This document shows, piece by piece, positions 7,096 through 12,884 of a stretch of DNA of 12,884 nt. Origin of the DNA: CAZUFB01 sp048173955 (GTDB taxonomy: Bacteria; Actinomycetota; Coriobacteriia; Coriobacteriales; UMGS124); the NCBI GenBank assembly GCA_048173955.1, contig DBEYOB010000086.1, forward strand, positions 1 to 12,884. Reading direction: 5' to 3'. The stretch's first letter is position 1. Each line of letters begins with the position of its first letter. The notes under the pieces were generated by a model. It ran no database searches and had not been told where the DNA came from. It saw only the letters and a list, made by a program, of their open reading frames with translations. The position numbers and the translations under genes were made by a program.

Positions 7096-7899
7096 TTACC
7101 TGTTCTCCAGATGGCCCAGCAGGGCGCGGCCTATTTCGGTGATCTTCCAGGCGCCGTCCCACTCGATGGCGCCGTTGCGGTCGAGATAGTCCATGAAGAA
7201 CTGTGCGGTCTTCTTGGGGTACTCGAGGATCGGGTTCGAGTTGACCTGCTGCTTGATCTGGTTGATCGACGAGCCGTCGCCGTCGCACATGCCCAGAATC
7301 TCCCGAAACACGTCTTCATAGCCCTGTTCTTGCCCGTCGACGATCTGCACCAGCTCCCCGAGCGGGTCGTCGTCGCCGAGCGCTTCGAGGCCTTCCGGAG
7401 TCGTCTTCCACACGACTTCGGGCGGAGGGGTCGGACGCAGGAACTTCCGCCCGTCCTCCTCGACCTCGACGAGCTGGGGTTCGACCTCTTCGTAGGGCGT
7501 TCCGTCGACGGTGAGCTTTTGGAGCGCCCCGGCCGATTCGAGCATGGTGCAGAAGCTCGCGGCGCTGTATACGCACTGGCGCCTCTTCTCGAACCCGTCT
7601 ACGAGCTCCTCGACCTGCTGTGCGGTCCGCTCCTCCTTGCATGCGTCGAGGATGGCGAGGAACCACCTCTTGAACGGCGGCATGTCGGCGAAGAGCTGTG
7701 CGATGCGCTCCCGGGCGGGGAGCTGCGGCTTCTCGGGCTCGTCCTGCGCCGTTTCGTCCGGCGAGCCTTTGTAGCCGAACGTCTCGGCCTTTTCGTCGGC
7801 GTCCTTTTCCTCGACCTCCTCGAGGGGGTCGTATCCGCAATCGGTCTCAATGAGGTCGAGCTCGTCGTCGAACGGCCCGCCAATCGTGAGGTCAGTCAT
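7096..7899 (-). CDS. Unrecognised acidic protein with two probable winged-helix units
   Basis: I do not recognise this 267-aa protein as a named family. Residues about 10-60 are very acidic and probably disordered. Residues about 64-175 (RIAQLFADMPPFKRWFLAIL, an inter-helix QQVEELV turn, then WKTTPEGLEAL) and about 180-265 (VFREILGMC, SSINQIKQQV, FFMDYLDRNGAIEWDGAWKITEIGRALL) each read as helix, helix-turn-helix, hairpin and a final helix, like two winged-helix domains in tandem. The second unit shows the common 'L-x-x-x-G-A-I-E...W-x-I-T-x-x-G' wing pattern. Winged helices can bind DNA or mediate protein contacts, and neither is shown here. The open frame extends upstream to 7947, but ATG 7899 has AAGGGG five bases before it and is preferred. 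There is no signal peptide. It lies 73 bp after the ferredoxin gene, behind a strong hairpin, and 37 bp before TorD. Confidence 0.75.
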   Translation of the reverse strand: MTDLTIGGPFDDELDLIETDCGYDPLEEVEEKDADEKAETFGYKGSPDETAQDEPEKPQLPARERIAQLFADMPPFKRWFLAILDACKEERTAQQVEELVDGFEKRRQCVYSAASFCTMLESAGALQKLTVDGTPYEEVEPQLVEVEEDGRKFLRPTPPPEVVWKTTPEGLEALGDDDPLGELVQIVDGQEQGYEDVFREILGMCDGDGSSINQIKQQVNSNPILEYPKKTAQFFMDYLDRNGAIEWDGAWKITEIGRALLGHLENR

Positions 7900-7921
7900 A
7901 GTCACCCCTTGCTTCGTGCGG

Positions 7922-7958
7922 CCCGGGGGCCGGCCGTGTCGATGCACCGGCCCCCGGG
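7922..7958 (-). promoter_or_regulatory. Perfect 12-bp intercistronic hairpin
   Basis: CCCGGGGGCCGG (7922-7933) and CCGGCCCCCGGG (7947-7958) are exactly complementary around a 13-base loop. It lies in the 73-bp gap between the ferredoxin-subunit gene and the winged-helix gene, 14 bases after the first stop codon. No T-run follows on the minus strand, so full termination is unlikely. It could shield the 3' end of a two-gene enzyme mRNA, or lower expression of downstream genes. Confidence 0.6.
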
Positions 7959-7972
7959 TTCGTCTGCTTGCC

Positions 7973-8719
7973 CTAGATTGCGGGCTTAGAGTCGGCGCGC
8001 GACTTGGTGGGGGCCGTCGGGTCGAAGAAGAACTCCGGATCGGTCTGCCACGTCACCCCGCGCAGGATGTAGGCGAAGCTCGGGTCGTTGCCCGAGTCGT
8101 TCAGGTGGTACAGCTCGTCCTCGGTGAACTCGGTGACCACGTCGAGCATCTTCGCCCGGCTGCCAACGTTGGCGTCGTAGTCGACGGGGTTGAGCTTCTT
8201 GTAGTCGTCGCCCGAGGAGATGTCGAGCGGAGCGGGCCCCTCGAAGGACTCGAGGCCCTCGTCGAGGTCGCCGAAGTACCGGGCGCGCCCGCCGCACTGC
8301 GTCACGCACTGGGGCAGCTGGCCCTCGTCGAGCTTGTCGGCGCACAGGTTGCACTTCTGGACGACGCCCTCGTCCTCGTCGAGGTAGCGGACGCCGTAGG
8401 GGCAGGCGCTGAGGCAGGCCTGGCAGCCGATGCACGCGTCCTTGTCGATCATGATCACGCCGTCGTCGCGCTTGTAGGACGCGCCGGTGGGGCAGACCTC
8501 GACGCACTGGGGGTTGGCGCAGTGCTGGCACGAAAGCGGCAGGAAGTACATCTCGACGTTGGGGAACTGGCCGCCCTCCTCCTTGGGCACGGGGCCCATG
8601 CGGACGACCTTGTTCCAGAAATGCCCGATGGGGACGTTGTTCTGGACCTTGCAGCCCACCGAACACGCGAGGCAGCCGACGCACCTGTTCAAATCCGTTA
8701 TGATCGCATGGCGACTCAT
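7973..8719 (-). CDS. DmsB-like ferredoxin subunit with four [4Fe-4S] clusters
   Basis: This is the electron-transfer subunit of a DMSO-reductase-family complex (248 aa). Sixteen cysteines fall in four motifs: C13-C16-C19-C23 (CVGCLACSVGC), C64-C67-C72-C76 (CQHCANPQCVEVCP), C96-C99-C102-C106 (CIGCQACLSACP) and C123-C126-C138-C142. This matches the DmsB/PhsB/NrfC arrangement for four cubane clusters that wire a membrane donor to the catalytic subunit. There is no own signal peptide, so it should be carried out of the cell by the Tat signal of its partner, as for DmsB. Residues after ~150 form an acidic tail of about 100 residues without cysteines. The start ATG overlaps the stop of the catalytic gene as ATGA (8716-8719), implying coupled translation and near-equal amounts. 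A GAGAGGA tract lies about 13 bases upstream. Identification is secure; the donor is inferred to be the membrane protein at 3686-4417. Confidence 0.95.
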   Translation of the reverse strand: MSRHAIITDLNRCVGCLACSVGCKVQNNVPIGHFWNKVVRMGPVPKEEGGQFPNVEMYFLPLSCQHCANPQCVEVCPTGASYKRDDGVIMIDKDACIGCQACLSACPYGVRYLDEDEGVVQKCNLCADKLDEGQLPQCVTQCGGRARYFGDLDEGLESFEGPAPLDISSGDDYKKLNPVDYDANVGSRAKMLDVVTEFTEDELYHLNDSGNDPSFAYILRGVTWQTDPEFFFDPTAPTKSRADSKPAI

Positions 8720-11700
8720 AGCTGAACACCGTTCCTCTCTGCGTAGTTGCGCTGGCTCTCCTCGTCATCGTACACGGGCAGCCATTCCTTCAGACGCGGG
8801 TCGTCGGGGGTGTAGATCATCTCGGTGCCGTCGACGTCGCACGGGACGGGGTTGCCGTTGGGCGAGTTCTCGGCCGTGGCCTTGTAGATGTTCACGTTGT
8901 AGGCGCGCGCGTAGCTCGACCCGCAGATGGGGTCGCGCAGGTCCTTGTTCACGAGCGCGTTGACGTTCACGAGGTCGAGGCCCTTCATGGCGCCGTGGAA
9001 CTCGGGCATCCACCACTGGTGCTCGCAGTTGATGGTGCCGGGACGGATGCCGTAGTACAGGTCGGCAACCTGGCGGATCTTGTGACGCGGCGTCTCGATC
9101 CACACCCAGTCGCCCTGCTCGATGCCGAGCTCGGCCGCGTCGGCGGGGTTGATCTCGACGCGCGGGGCGGGCCACTGCTCGCGGCACCAGGGGAGCTGAC
9201 GGTGCTCGGAGTGGAAGTACACCGGGATGCGGCGGCCGGTGGTCATGATGAAGGGGTACTCGGCCGCGTACTCGGGGTTGGCCACCGGACCCTCGGGCGG
9301 CTCGGTGTAGGTGGGAAGCGTGAACGGGCCGATCTTGTCGAACTGGTCGCCGCTCTTGGAGTCGGGCAGCGAGTAGTGGTCGATGTCCTGGCCGTAGAAC
9401 GGGTGCTCGGCCGAGTGGACCGTCTCAAGCTTGGTGCACCAGATCTCCTGCTTCTTGGTGGGCGTGCCCAGGCCGGGCGCGCCGAACTCCACGCCTCCGC
9501 CGCCCACGTTCTGCGAGGCGATCCTGACGCCCGTCTCGTAGCGGCGGTAGGTGCCCCAGGTGTCGGGCTGCAGCTTCTTGCAGTCCTGCATGCCCTGCTC
9601 CTGGAAGTAGTTCTTGAACTTCTCCCACAGGCTGTCGCCCGGGTAGTCGGCGATGAGCGGCTCGTACTTGGCGACCGCGGCGTCGAGGTCCTTGATGGAG
9701 TCGGGCCAGATCTCCTCGTCGGTCTCCGCGCTCGGGTGCCACGGCACGCCGCAGGCCTTGGCGAGCTGGATGATGACGTCGACGTCGAACCAGGTCTCGC
9801 CGAGCGGGGCGACGGTCTTGCAGTGGCAGCCCTCGTGGCCGCCGCTGCCCTGGGAGGTGCGGACGCAGTCGACCTCGAGCCAGTGGCGGACGGGCAGCAG
9901 GATGTCGGCGAGCTGGGAGGTGGGGGTGTGCCACAGGTCCAGGTCGAGGAAGAAGTCGAGCTGCTTCAAGCCCTCCCACGCGTAGAGCGCGTTCGACATG
10001 TTCATGAGGTCGCCCGACTGGCAGACGCCCATGTAGATGGGGTACTGGGCGCGCTCGCTGCGGTTGCAGCAGTCCCAGATGGCCGTCGAGTCGCCCCAGA
10101 TTCCCAGGTCGGGCAGCATGGGGATGTCGACGGCGCCGGCCACGTTGGCCCACTTGTCGACGTTCTCGGTGCCCGGGATCGGGAAGATGGAGCATTCGGC
10201 GCCCATGTCGAACTCTTCCATGCCGATGGGGCCCTGGGTCTGGCCGCGGTTGCCGCCGGGGGTGTCGAAGTTGCCGGTGAGGCCGACGATGGCGTCGATG
10301 GCGCGCGAGCACTGGACGGAGTTGCAGGCGTGCTCGATGGCGAGCATGTACTGGATGCCGCCGTTGCCGTAGCCGGTCTCGGGGTGCAGCGGGGTGGCGT
10401 AGGTGGTCGCGGCCTCGACGATGAGGTCGGCGTCGACGCCGGTGATCTCGGCGACGGTGTCGGGGTCATAGTTGGCCAGGTGGTCGACGAAGTAGCTCCA
10501 CACCGGCTTGGCGGTCACGACGGTGCCGTCCTTGAGCGTGACCTCGATCTCGCCGCACTCGTAGTCGGGGTCGATCAGCGGGTCGCAGCGGCTGAAGTCG
10601 GTCTTCTCGACGACGTAGCCGGGCTCGACGCCGGGCACCGCGTTGGGCAGGTCGGGCACGAAGCCCTCCATCTCGCGCGTGCTCTCCTTGAGCTCGAGCG
10701 GCTTCTCGCCCTGCCAGTAGCCCGTGGAGGCGTCGTGCCACACCAGCTCGCCGCTGATCTTGTCGTACACCATAAAGCGGGTGTCCGAGCCGCCCTCGAG
10801 GATGTCGCTCTCCTTGAGGAGCTTGGTCATGAGCGGGTCGCCGTTGAAGCGCGAGCCGGCCGAGGTGGGGGTGGGGTCCATGTCCTCGACGACGAGGTAG
10901 GGCAGGTCGGTCCAGCGCTTGACCCACATCTCGTCATAGAGCTTGTTGTTCACGATGACGTTGAGCCAGCCCAGCGCCATGGCGGCGTCGGTGCCGGGGC
11001 GCAGGGGGAGCCAGATGTCGGCCTCCTTGCCCAGGTTGCTCATGCGCGGGTCGACGATGATGAACTTCTCGGCCTTCATGGCCGCGTCGACCATGGTGCG
11101 GCACGAGTCGTCATAGTTCGACAGCTCGGCGCCGCCGCCCCACACCACCAGGACGGGTGCGCGGTCGACGGTCGCGTTCCACGAGTAGGCGCGGTTGGAC
11201 TGCAGCGACGTGCCCACGTGGCGCGGGCCCTTGCAGATCTGGTACGCCTGGTCGGTGTTGACCGTGTCGAGGATGCCCGTGAGGCCCAGGGCGCTCGCCA
11301 TGCAGTAGATGCGCGACGTGCCGCACATGGTCATCGCCGCGTTGCTGCCGCGCTGCTCCTTGATCTCGTTGATCTTCTCGGCCGACGTCTGCAGGGCCTC
11401 GTCCCAGCTGATGCGGACCCAGCCCGGGTCGTCGTCGCCCTTGGGGTTGGTTCGCTTGAGCGGGTAGCGCAGGCGGTCGGGGTGGTAGCATGCCTGCAGC
11501 GACGCCTGGCTCTTCGAGCAGCAGTTGCCGTACGAGGCCATGGACGACTCGTCGCCCTCGATCTTGACGGCGCGGCCGTTCTCGACGGTCACCCACACGG
11601 CGCACTCCATCTTGCCGCAGCCGCGGCACATGGTGCGGATGTGCTGCGTTCCCTCACCCGAGGGCACGGAGCCGGAGTTGTGGGTTTCGGCGAGGGCCGT

Positions 11701-11805
11701 CGAGGCGCCGGTGCCGGCAATCGCCAAACCCGTCGCCGCGGCCAGGGCCACGAACGAACGGCGCGACATGTCGGTATTGAGCGACCACTTTAGTTCGCGT
11801 TCCAC
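8716..11805 (-). CDS. Tat-exported molybdopterin (bis-MGD) oxidoreductase, catechol-dehydroxylase-like candidate
   Basis: This is the catalytic subunit of a DMSO-reductase-superfamily enzyme (1029 aa from GTG 11805). A Tat signal SRRSFVALAAATG (14-26) ends near STALA/E (39/40). An N-terminal [4Fe-4S] site follows with C60, C63, C68 and C95 or C96 (CRGCGKMEC...GNCCSK), then HPDRLRYPLKR (108-118). QICKGPRH (189-196) aligns with the metal-ligand site of formate dehydrogenase (VUHGPS), so Cys191 is the probable Mo/W ligand. True DMSO reductases use Ser. Further on are GLTGNFDTPGGN and a C-terminal molydopterin-dinucleotide-binding domain (TTGRRIPVYFHSEHRQLPW, VEINPADAAELGI, GDWVWIETPRHKIRQ). Length, signal, ferredoxin and TorD partners and a divergent membrane regulator recall Eggerthella/Gordonibacter catechol dehydroxylases, but the substrate cannot be read from sequence. 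GTG 11805 has GGGAGGA six bases upstream; GTG 11838 lies in a duplicated start region and ATG 11769 lacks a ribosome site. The longest frame (from 12036) would put 90 residues before the Tat motif and is rejected. Confidence 0.9.
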   Translation of the reverse strand: MERELKWSLNTDMSRRSFVALAAATGLAIAGTGASTALAETHNSGSVPSGEGTQHIRTMCRGCGKMECAVWVTVENGRAVKIEGDESSMASYGNCCSKSQASLQACYHPDRLRYPLKRTNPKGDDDPGWVRISWDEALQTSAEKINEIKEQRGSNAAMTMCGTSRIYCMASALGLTGILDTVNTDQAYQICKGPRHVGTSLQSNRAYSWNATVDRAPVLVVWGGGAELSNYDDSCRTMVDAAMKAEKFIIVDPRMSNLGKEADIWLPLRPGTDAAMALGWLNVIVNNKLYDEMWVKRWTDLPYLVVEDMDPTPTSAGSRFNGDPLMTKLLKESDILEGGSDTRFMVYDKISGELVWHDASTGYWQGEKPLELKESTREMEGFVPDLPNAVPGVEPGYVVEKTDFSRCDPLIDPDYECGEIEVTLKDGTVVTAKPVWSYFVDHLANYDPDTVAEITGVDADLIVEAATTYATPLHPETGYGNGGIQYMLAIEHACNSVQCSRAIDAIVGLTGNFDTPGGNRGQTQGPIGMEEFDMGAECSIFPIPGTENVDKWANVAGAVDIPMLPDLGIWGDSTAIWDCCNRSERAQYPIYMGVCQSGDLMNMSNALYAWEGLKQLDFFLDLDLWHTPTSQLADILLPVRHWLEVDCVRTSQGSGGHEGCHCKTVAPLGETWFDVDVIIQLAKACGVPWHPSAETDEEIWPDSIKDLDAAVAKYEPLIADYPGDSLWEKFKNYFQEQGMQDCKKLQPDTWGTYRRYETGVRIASQNVGGGGVEFGAPGLGTPTKKQEIWCTKLETVHSAEHPFYGQDIDHYSLPDSKSGDQFDKIGPFTLPTYTEPPEGPVANPEYAAEYPFIMTTGRRIPVYFHSEHRQLPWCREQWPAPRVEINPADAAELGIEQGDWVWIETPRHKIRQVADLYYGIRPGTINCEHQWWMPEFHGAMKGLDLVNVNALVNKDLRDPICGSSYARAYNVNIYKATAENSPNGNPVPCDVDGTEMIYTPDDPRLKEWLPVYDDEESQRNYAERNGVQL

Positions 11806-11850
11806 AGCAAGTCCTCCCTCTCTCAGTTCTCGTTCCACAGCGGTTCCTCT
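11792..11850 (-). repeat. Duplicated ribosome-binding-site and GTG start region
   Basis: The 17-bp block AGTTCGCGTTCCACAGC (11792-11808, plus-strand reading) recurs as AGTTCTCGTTCCACAGC (11825-11841) with one difference and an offset of 33 bp, exactly 11 codons. Each copy carries a GTG codon (11805 and 11838, minus strand) with a purine-rich ribosome site about six bases upstream (GGGAGGA and GAGAGGA). Both are in the oxidoreductase frame, so the N-terminus reads VEREL...VEREL before the Tat motif. Confidence 0.75.
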
Positions 11851-11957
11851 CTCACCTGCCGCGGTCCGGCGTCGATCCGGAGGTGCCGCCGTGGGGAAGC
11901 GGGGCGCCTCGGGCCGAGTCGCCAAACGGCGCGGCAGCAGTGCATCGAGCCCGGTTC

Positions 11958-11997
11958 GGGCCCGTGGCGCCGCCTCCCCGCGTGACGCCACGGGCCC
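11958..11997 (-). promoter_or_regulatory. Perfect 12-bp hairpin in the operon leader, with a competing pairing
   Basis: GGGCCCGTGGCG (11958-11969) and CGCCACGGGCCC (11986-11997) pair perfectly around a 16-base loop. The left arm's CGGGCCC can also pair with GAGCCCG (11947-11953) with one mismatch, so two folds compete. It lies about 150 bases before the GTG start within the predicted leader. No U-tract follows, so a simple intrinsic terminator is not shown. Confidence 0.5.
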
Positions 11998-12040
11998 ATT
12001 GTGCTCGAGGGCGGTCCTTTGCCGAATCGGCCGCATTTCG

Positions 12041-12046
12041 GTATTA
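12041..12046 (-). promoter_or_regulatory. Candidate -10 element of the oxidoreductase operon promoter
   Basis: On the minus strand these bases read TAATAC, close to TATAAT, with an AT-rich AAAT just upstream. No acceptable -35 is found at the usual distance, where CCGCAC from the adjacent dyad lies instead. That is typical of activator-dependent promoters. The start site would fall near 12034. Prediction by eye only. Confidence 0.35.
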
Positions 12047-12063
12047 ATTTGACGGGGGAGGAC

Positions 12064-12085
12064 GTGCGGTATTTTTCTACCGCAC
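12064..12085. promoter_or_regulatory. Perfect 8-bp inverted repeat, probable operator of the divergent regulator
   Basis: GTGCGGTA (12064-12071), six T-rich bases, TACCGCAC (12078-12085): a 22-bp dyad of LuxR/FixJ-type binding-site size. Its centre (12074.5) is about 40 bp upstream of the predicted operon start site, the usual place for an activator that touches RNA polymerase at the -35. As a hairpin with a T-rich loop it has no downstream U-tract, so a DNA-binding site is the better reading. Confidence 0.55.
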
Positions 12086-12100
12086 CTTGAGGTAAGCAGG

Positions 12101-12130
12101 GCGTTGAGCAGCGTTGAGAGGGCGTTTAGA
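12101..12130. repeat. Short direct repeats at ~10-bp spacing
   Basis: GCGTTGAGCA (12101-12110) and GCGTTGAGAG (12111-12120) are followed, one base later, by GCGTTTAGAC. The ~10-bp period puts each copy on the same face of the helix, as in some clustered regulator sites. The repeats are short and could be chance. Confidence 0.4.
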
Positions 12131-12166
12131 CGTTGTCGCGGGCGCGGCGGCGCGGTGGCTTTTCAA

Positions 12167-12201
12167 AGGCCGGGGGCCGCCCGGCCTCCCTGATGTACAA
12201 T
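12167..12201 (+). promoter_or_regulatory. Candidate regulator-gene promoter: palindrome over the -35 position and a TACAAT -10
   Basis: TACAAT (12196-12201) is a good -10 match, 20 bases before the GTG start and just ahead of the ribosome site. The -35 position is occupied by AGGCCGGG (12167-12174), five bases, CCCGGCCT (12180-12187), a perfect 8-bp palindrome with no -35 resemblance. It may be an operator for autoregulation. A TTGACG at 12049-12054 is a weaker alternative start for a longer transcript. Confidence 0.3.
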
Positions 12202-12221
12202 ACGGCGGAGGAGACGGGACC

Positions 12222-12884
12222 GTGTCGGGGGGTGCGATGAAGGACGGGACGGTGGGCGGCGGGCTGCGGTGGTTTGATTCGCGCGGGTCTGCCGTTTCCC
12301 AAAAGGCGACGGTCGTCTCGGGGCTGTGTCTCGGCATCTTCCTGTTCGCGCTGGAAAGCGAACGGCTTCCCGTCCTTGCCTATGTCGACGACCACAACGG
12401 CATGCCGCTCCTCACGTCGATTGCGTGCCTGGCGGTTCTGGGCGCGTGCGTCGCCCGTCTCTGCTTTCGCCCTGTCCGCCGTCCGGCTCGCCTGCCGTGG
12501 GCCGTCGCGGCCGCCCTGTCGTGTTCGGTCGGTCTGGCCGACAGGTACTTGATCGTTCCCGTTTCCGAAGGGATCCAGGCGCTTCTGTGGGTCCTGTACT
12601 CGGTCGGCGGGCCGATCCTCGTGTTCTTCTGGGTGCAGCGCGCCATGCCGCTGGGGCGTACGTTCGTCGTGCGGAGCTTCGGGGTGGGCGCCGTCGCGCT
12701 GGGATGCCTTTCGATGCTCACCGTGGCCTTCGAGCGCCCGATAGCCCTGGGGCTCGTCTTTGCGCTCCCGTTCGTCGGGGTCGCCCTTCTGCCGCTGGTC
12801 GGCGGGGGCGCCGAATCGGCCGGCCGTCCGTCGACGGGGCGCTGGAATGCGTTTCGGGCCATTGCGGGACGCGCGGGCGGCGCG
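12222..12884 (+). CDS. Multi-helix membrane protein, N-terminal part; probable LuxR-family membrane regulator (runs off window)
   Basis: The frame stays open from GTG 12222 to the window end (221 codons seen) with no stop. GTG 12222 is preferred because GGAGGAG (12207-12213) lies 8 bases upstream; ATG 12237 (codon 6) is the alternative. About six hydrophobic helices are visible (roughly 28-44, 62-82, 92-112, 118-138, 148-168, 173-193), then a basic hydrophilic stretch starting near 196. In Eggerthellaceae, genes of this kind beside molybdoenzyme operons commonly encode a ~12-helix membrane sensor with a C-terminal LuxR-type helix-turn-helix, and the helix-loop pattern with a break after six helices fits. 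The DNA-binding end is not in the window, so a transporter remains possible. Divergent placement from the oxidoreductase supports a regulator. It may respond to the enzyme's substrate; this is inference. Confidence 0.6.
   Translation, partial: MSGGAMKDGTVGGGLRWFDSRGSAVSQKATVVSGLCLGIFLFALESERLPVLAYVDDHNGMPLLTSIACLAVLGACVARLCFRPVRRPARLPWAVAAALSCSVGLADRYLIVPVSEGIQALLWVLYSVGGPILVFFWVQRAMPLGRTFVVRSFGVGAVALGCLSMLTVAFERPIALGLVFALPFVGVALLPLVGGGAESAGRPSTGRWNAFRAIAGRAGGA

Larger units (their letters stand above)
11806..12221. other. Divergent control region between the oxidoreductase operon and the membrane regulator gene
   Basis: This 416-bp stretch has no credible gene. Going rightward it contains the duplicated start region, a leader hairpin (11958-11997), a predicted minus-strand -10 (12041-12046), a perfect operator-like dyad (12064-12085), 10-bp direct repeats (12101-12130), a second palindrome (12167-12187) and a plus-strand -10 candidate (12196-12201). 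The leader of the operon would be about 230 nt. Confidence 0.6.

Noticed and set aside
7900..7947. Sixteen-codon upstream extension of the winged-helix gene
   Set aside because: It lies partly in the hairpin arm and has no ribosome site, whereas ATG 7899 has AAGGGG at the right distance.
8995..11793. 932-codon plus-strand open frame opposite the oxidoreductase gene
   Set aside because: Low-complexity Val/Asp/Gly/Leu/Ala product mirroring the codon bias of the real gene; the minus-strand protein has a Tat signal, cluster cysteines and a cofactor-binding domain.
11806..12036. Upstream extension of the oxidoreductase to ATG 12036
   Set aside because: It would place about 90 Arg/Pro/Ala-rich residues before the Tat twin-arginine, covers the leader hairpin, and starts at about the predicted transcription start.
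12049..12075. Plus-strand TTGACG...TATTTT promoter for the regulator gene
   Set aside because: The spacer is only 15 bp and the -10 falls inside the operator dyad, far from the start codon; TACAAT at 12196 is a simpler candidate.
1..12884. CRISPR array, tRNA, phage or insertion-sequence genes
   Set aside because: No regularly spaced repeats, cloverleaf, integrase or transposase motifs were seen on either strand.

Overview
The window looks like chromosomal DNA of a high-GC anaerobic actinobacterium, most likely a gut Coriobacteriia member of the Eggerthellaceae type (Eggerthella/Gordonibacter relatives). This rests on high GC, a Tat-exported molybdopterin oxidoreductase with a four-cluster ferredoxin subunit and a TorD chaperone, and a divergent gene that resembles the membrane-anchored LuxR regulators that often sit beside such enzymes in that family. 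The taxonomic call is inference, because no full marker gene is present.

Left part (1-3245). The window opens in the 3' end of a 5S rRNA gene followed by an intrinsic terminator, so an rRNA operon ends here. A solitary 917-residue ABC exporter fusion follows (ATPase plus FtsX/MacB-type permease), closed by a strong terminator. A gene-poor stretch (3038-3685) then holds a ~236-bp element bounded by 55-bp imperfect inverted repeats, a short 16-bp tandem repeat and a strong hairpin.

Main part (3686-11805, all minus strand). Six genes appear to form one operon, in transcription order: (1) a Tat-signal molybdopterin oxidoreductase with a probable Cys metal ligand, of the general type that includes catechol dehydroxylases; (2) a DmsB-like ferredoxin with 16 cluster cysteines, start/stop-overlapped with gene 1; (3) an unrecognised acidic protein with two probable winged-helix units; (4) a TorD-family chaperone; (5) a 610-residue protein with the layout of an SF1 (UvrD/AddB-like) helicase whose ATPase motifs are lost; (6) a seven-helix ferric-reductase-like membrane protein with paired histidines. 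A working model is that gene 6 takes electrons from menaquinol and passes them through gene 2 to gene 1, while gene 4 matures gene 1. The roles of genes 3 and 5 are unknown, and they make this locus unusual.

Right part (11806-12884). A 416-bp divergent control region separates the operon from a plus-strand multi-helix membrane protein that runs off the window, probably the sensor half of a LuxR-type regulator. The region contains a perfect dyad that lies about 40 bp upstream of the predicted operon start site, a ~230-nt structured leader, and a duplicated in-frame ribosome-binding-site/GTG start just before the Tat signal.
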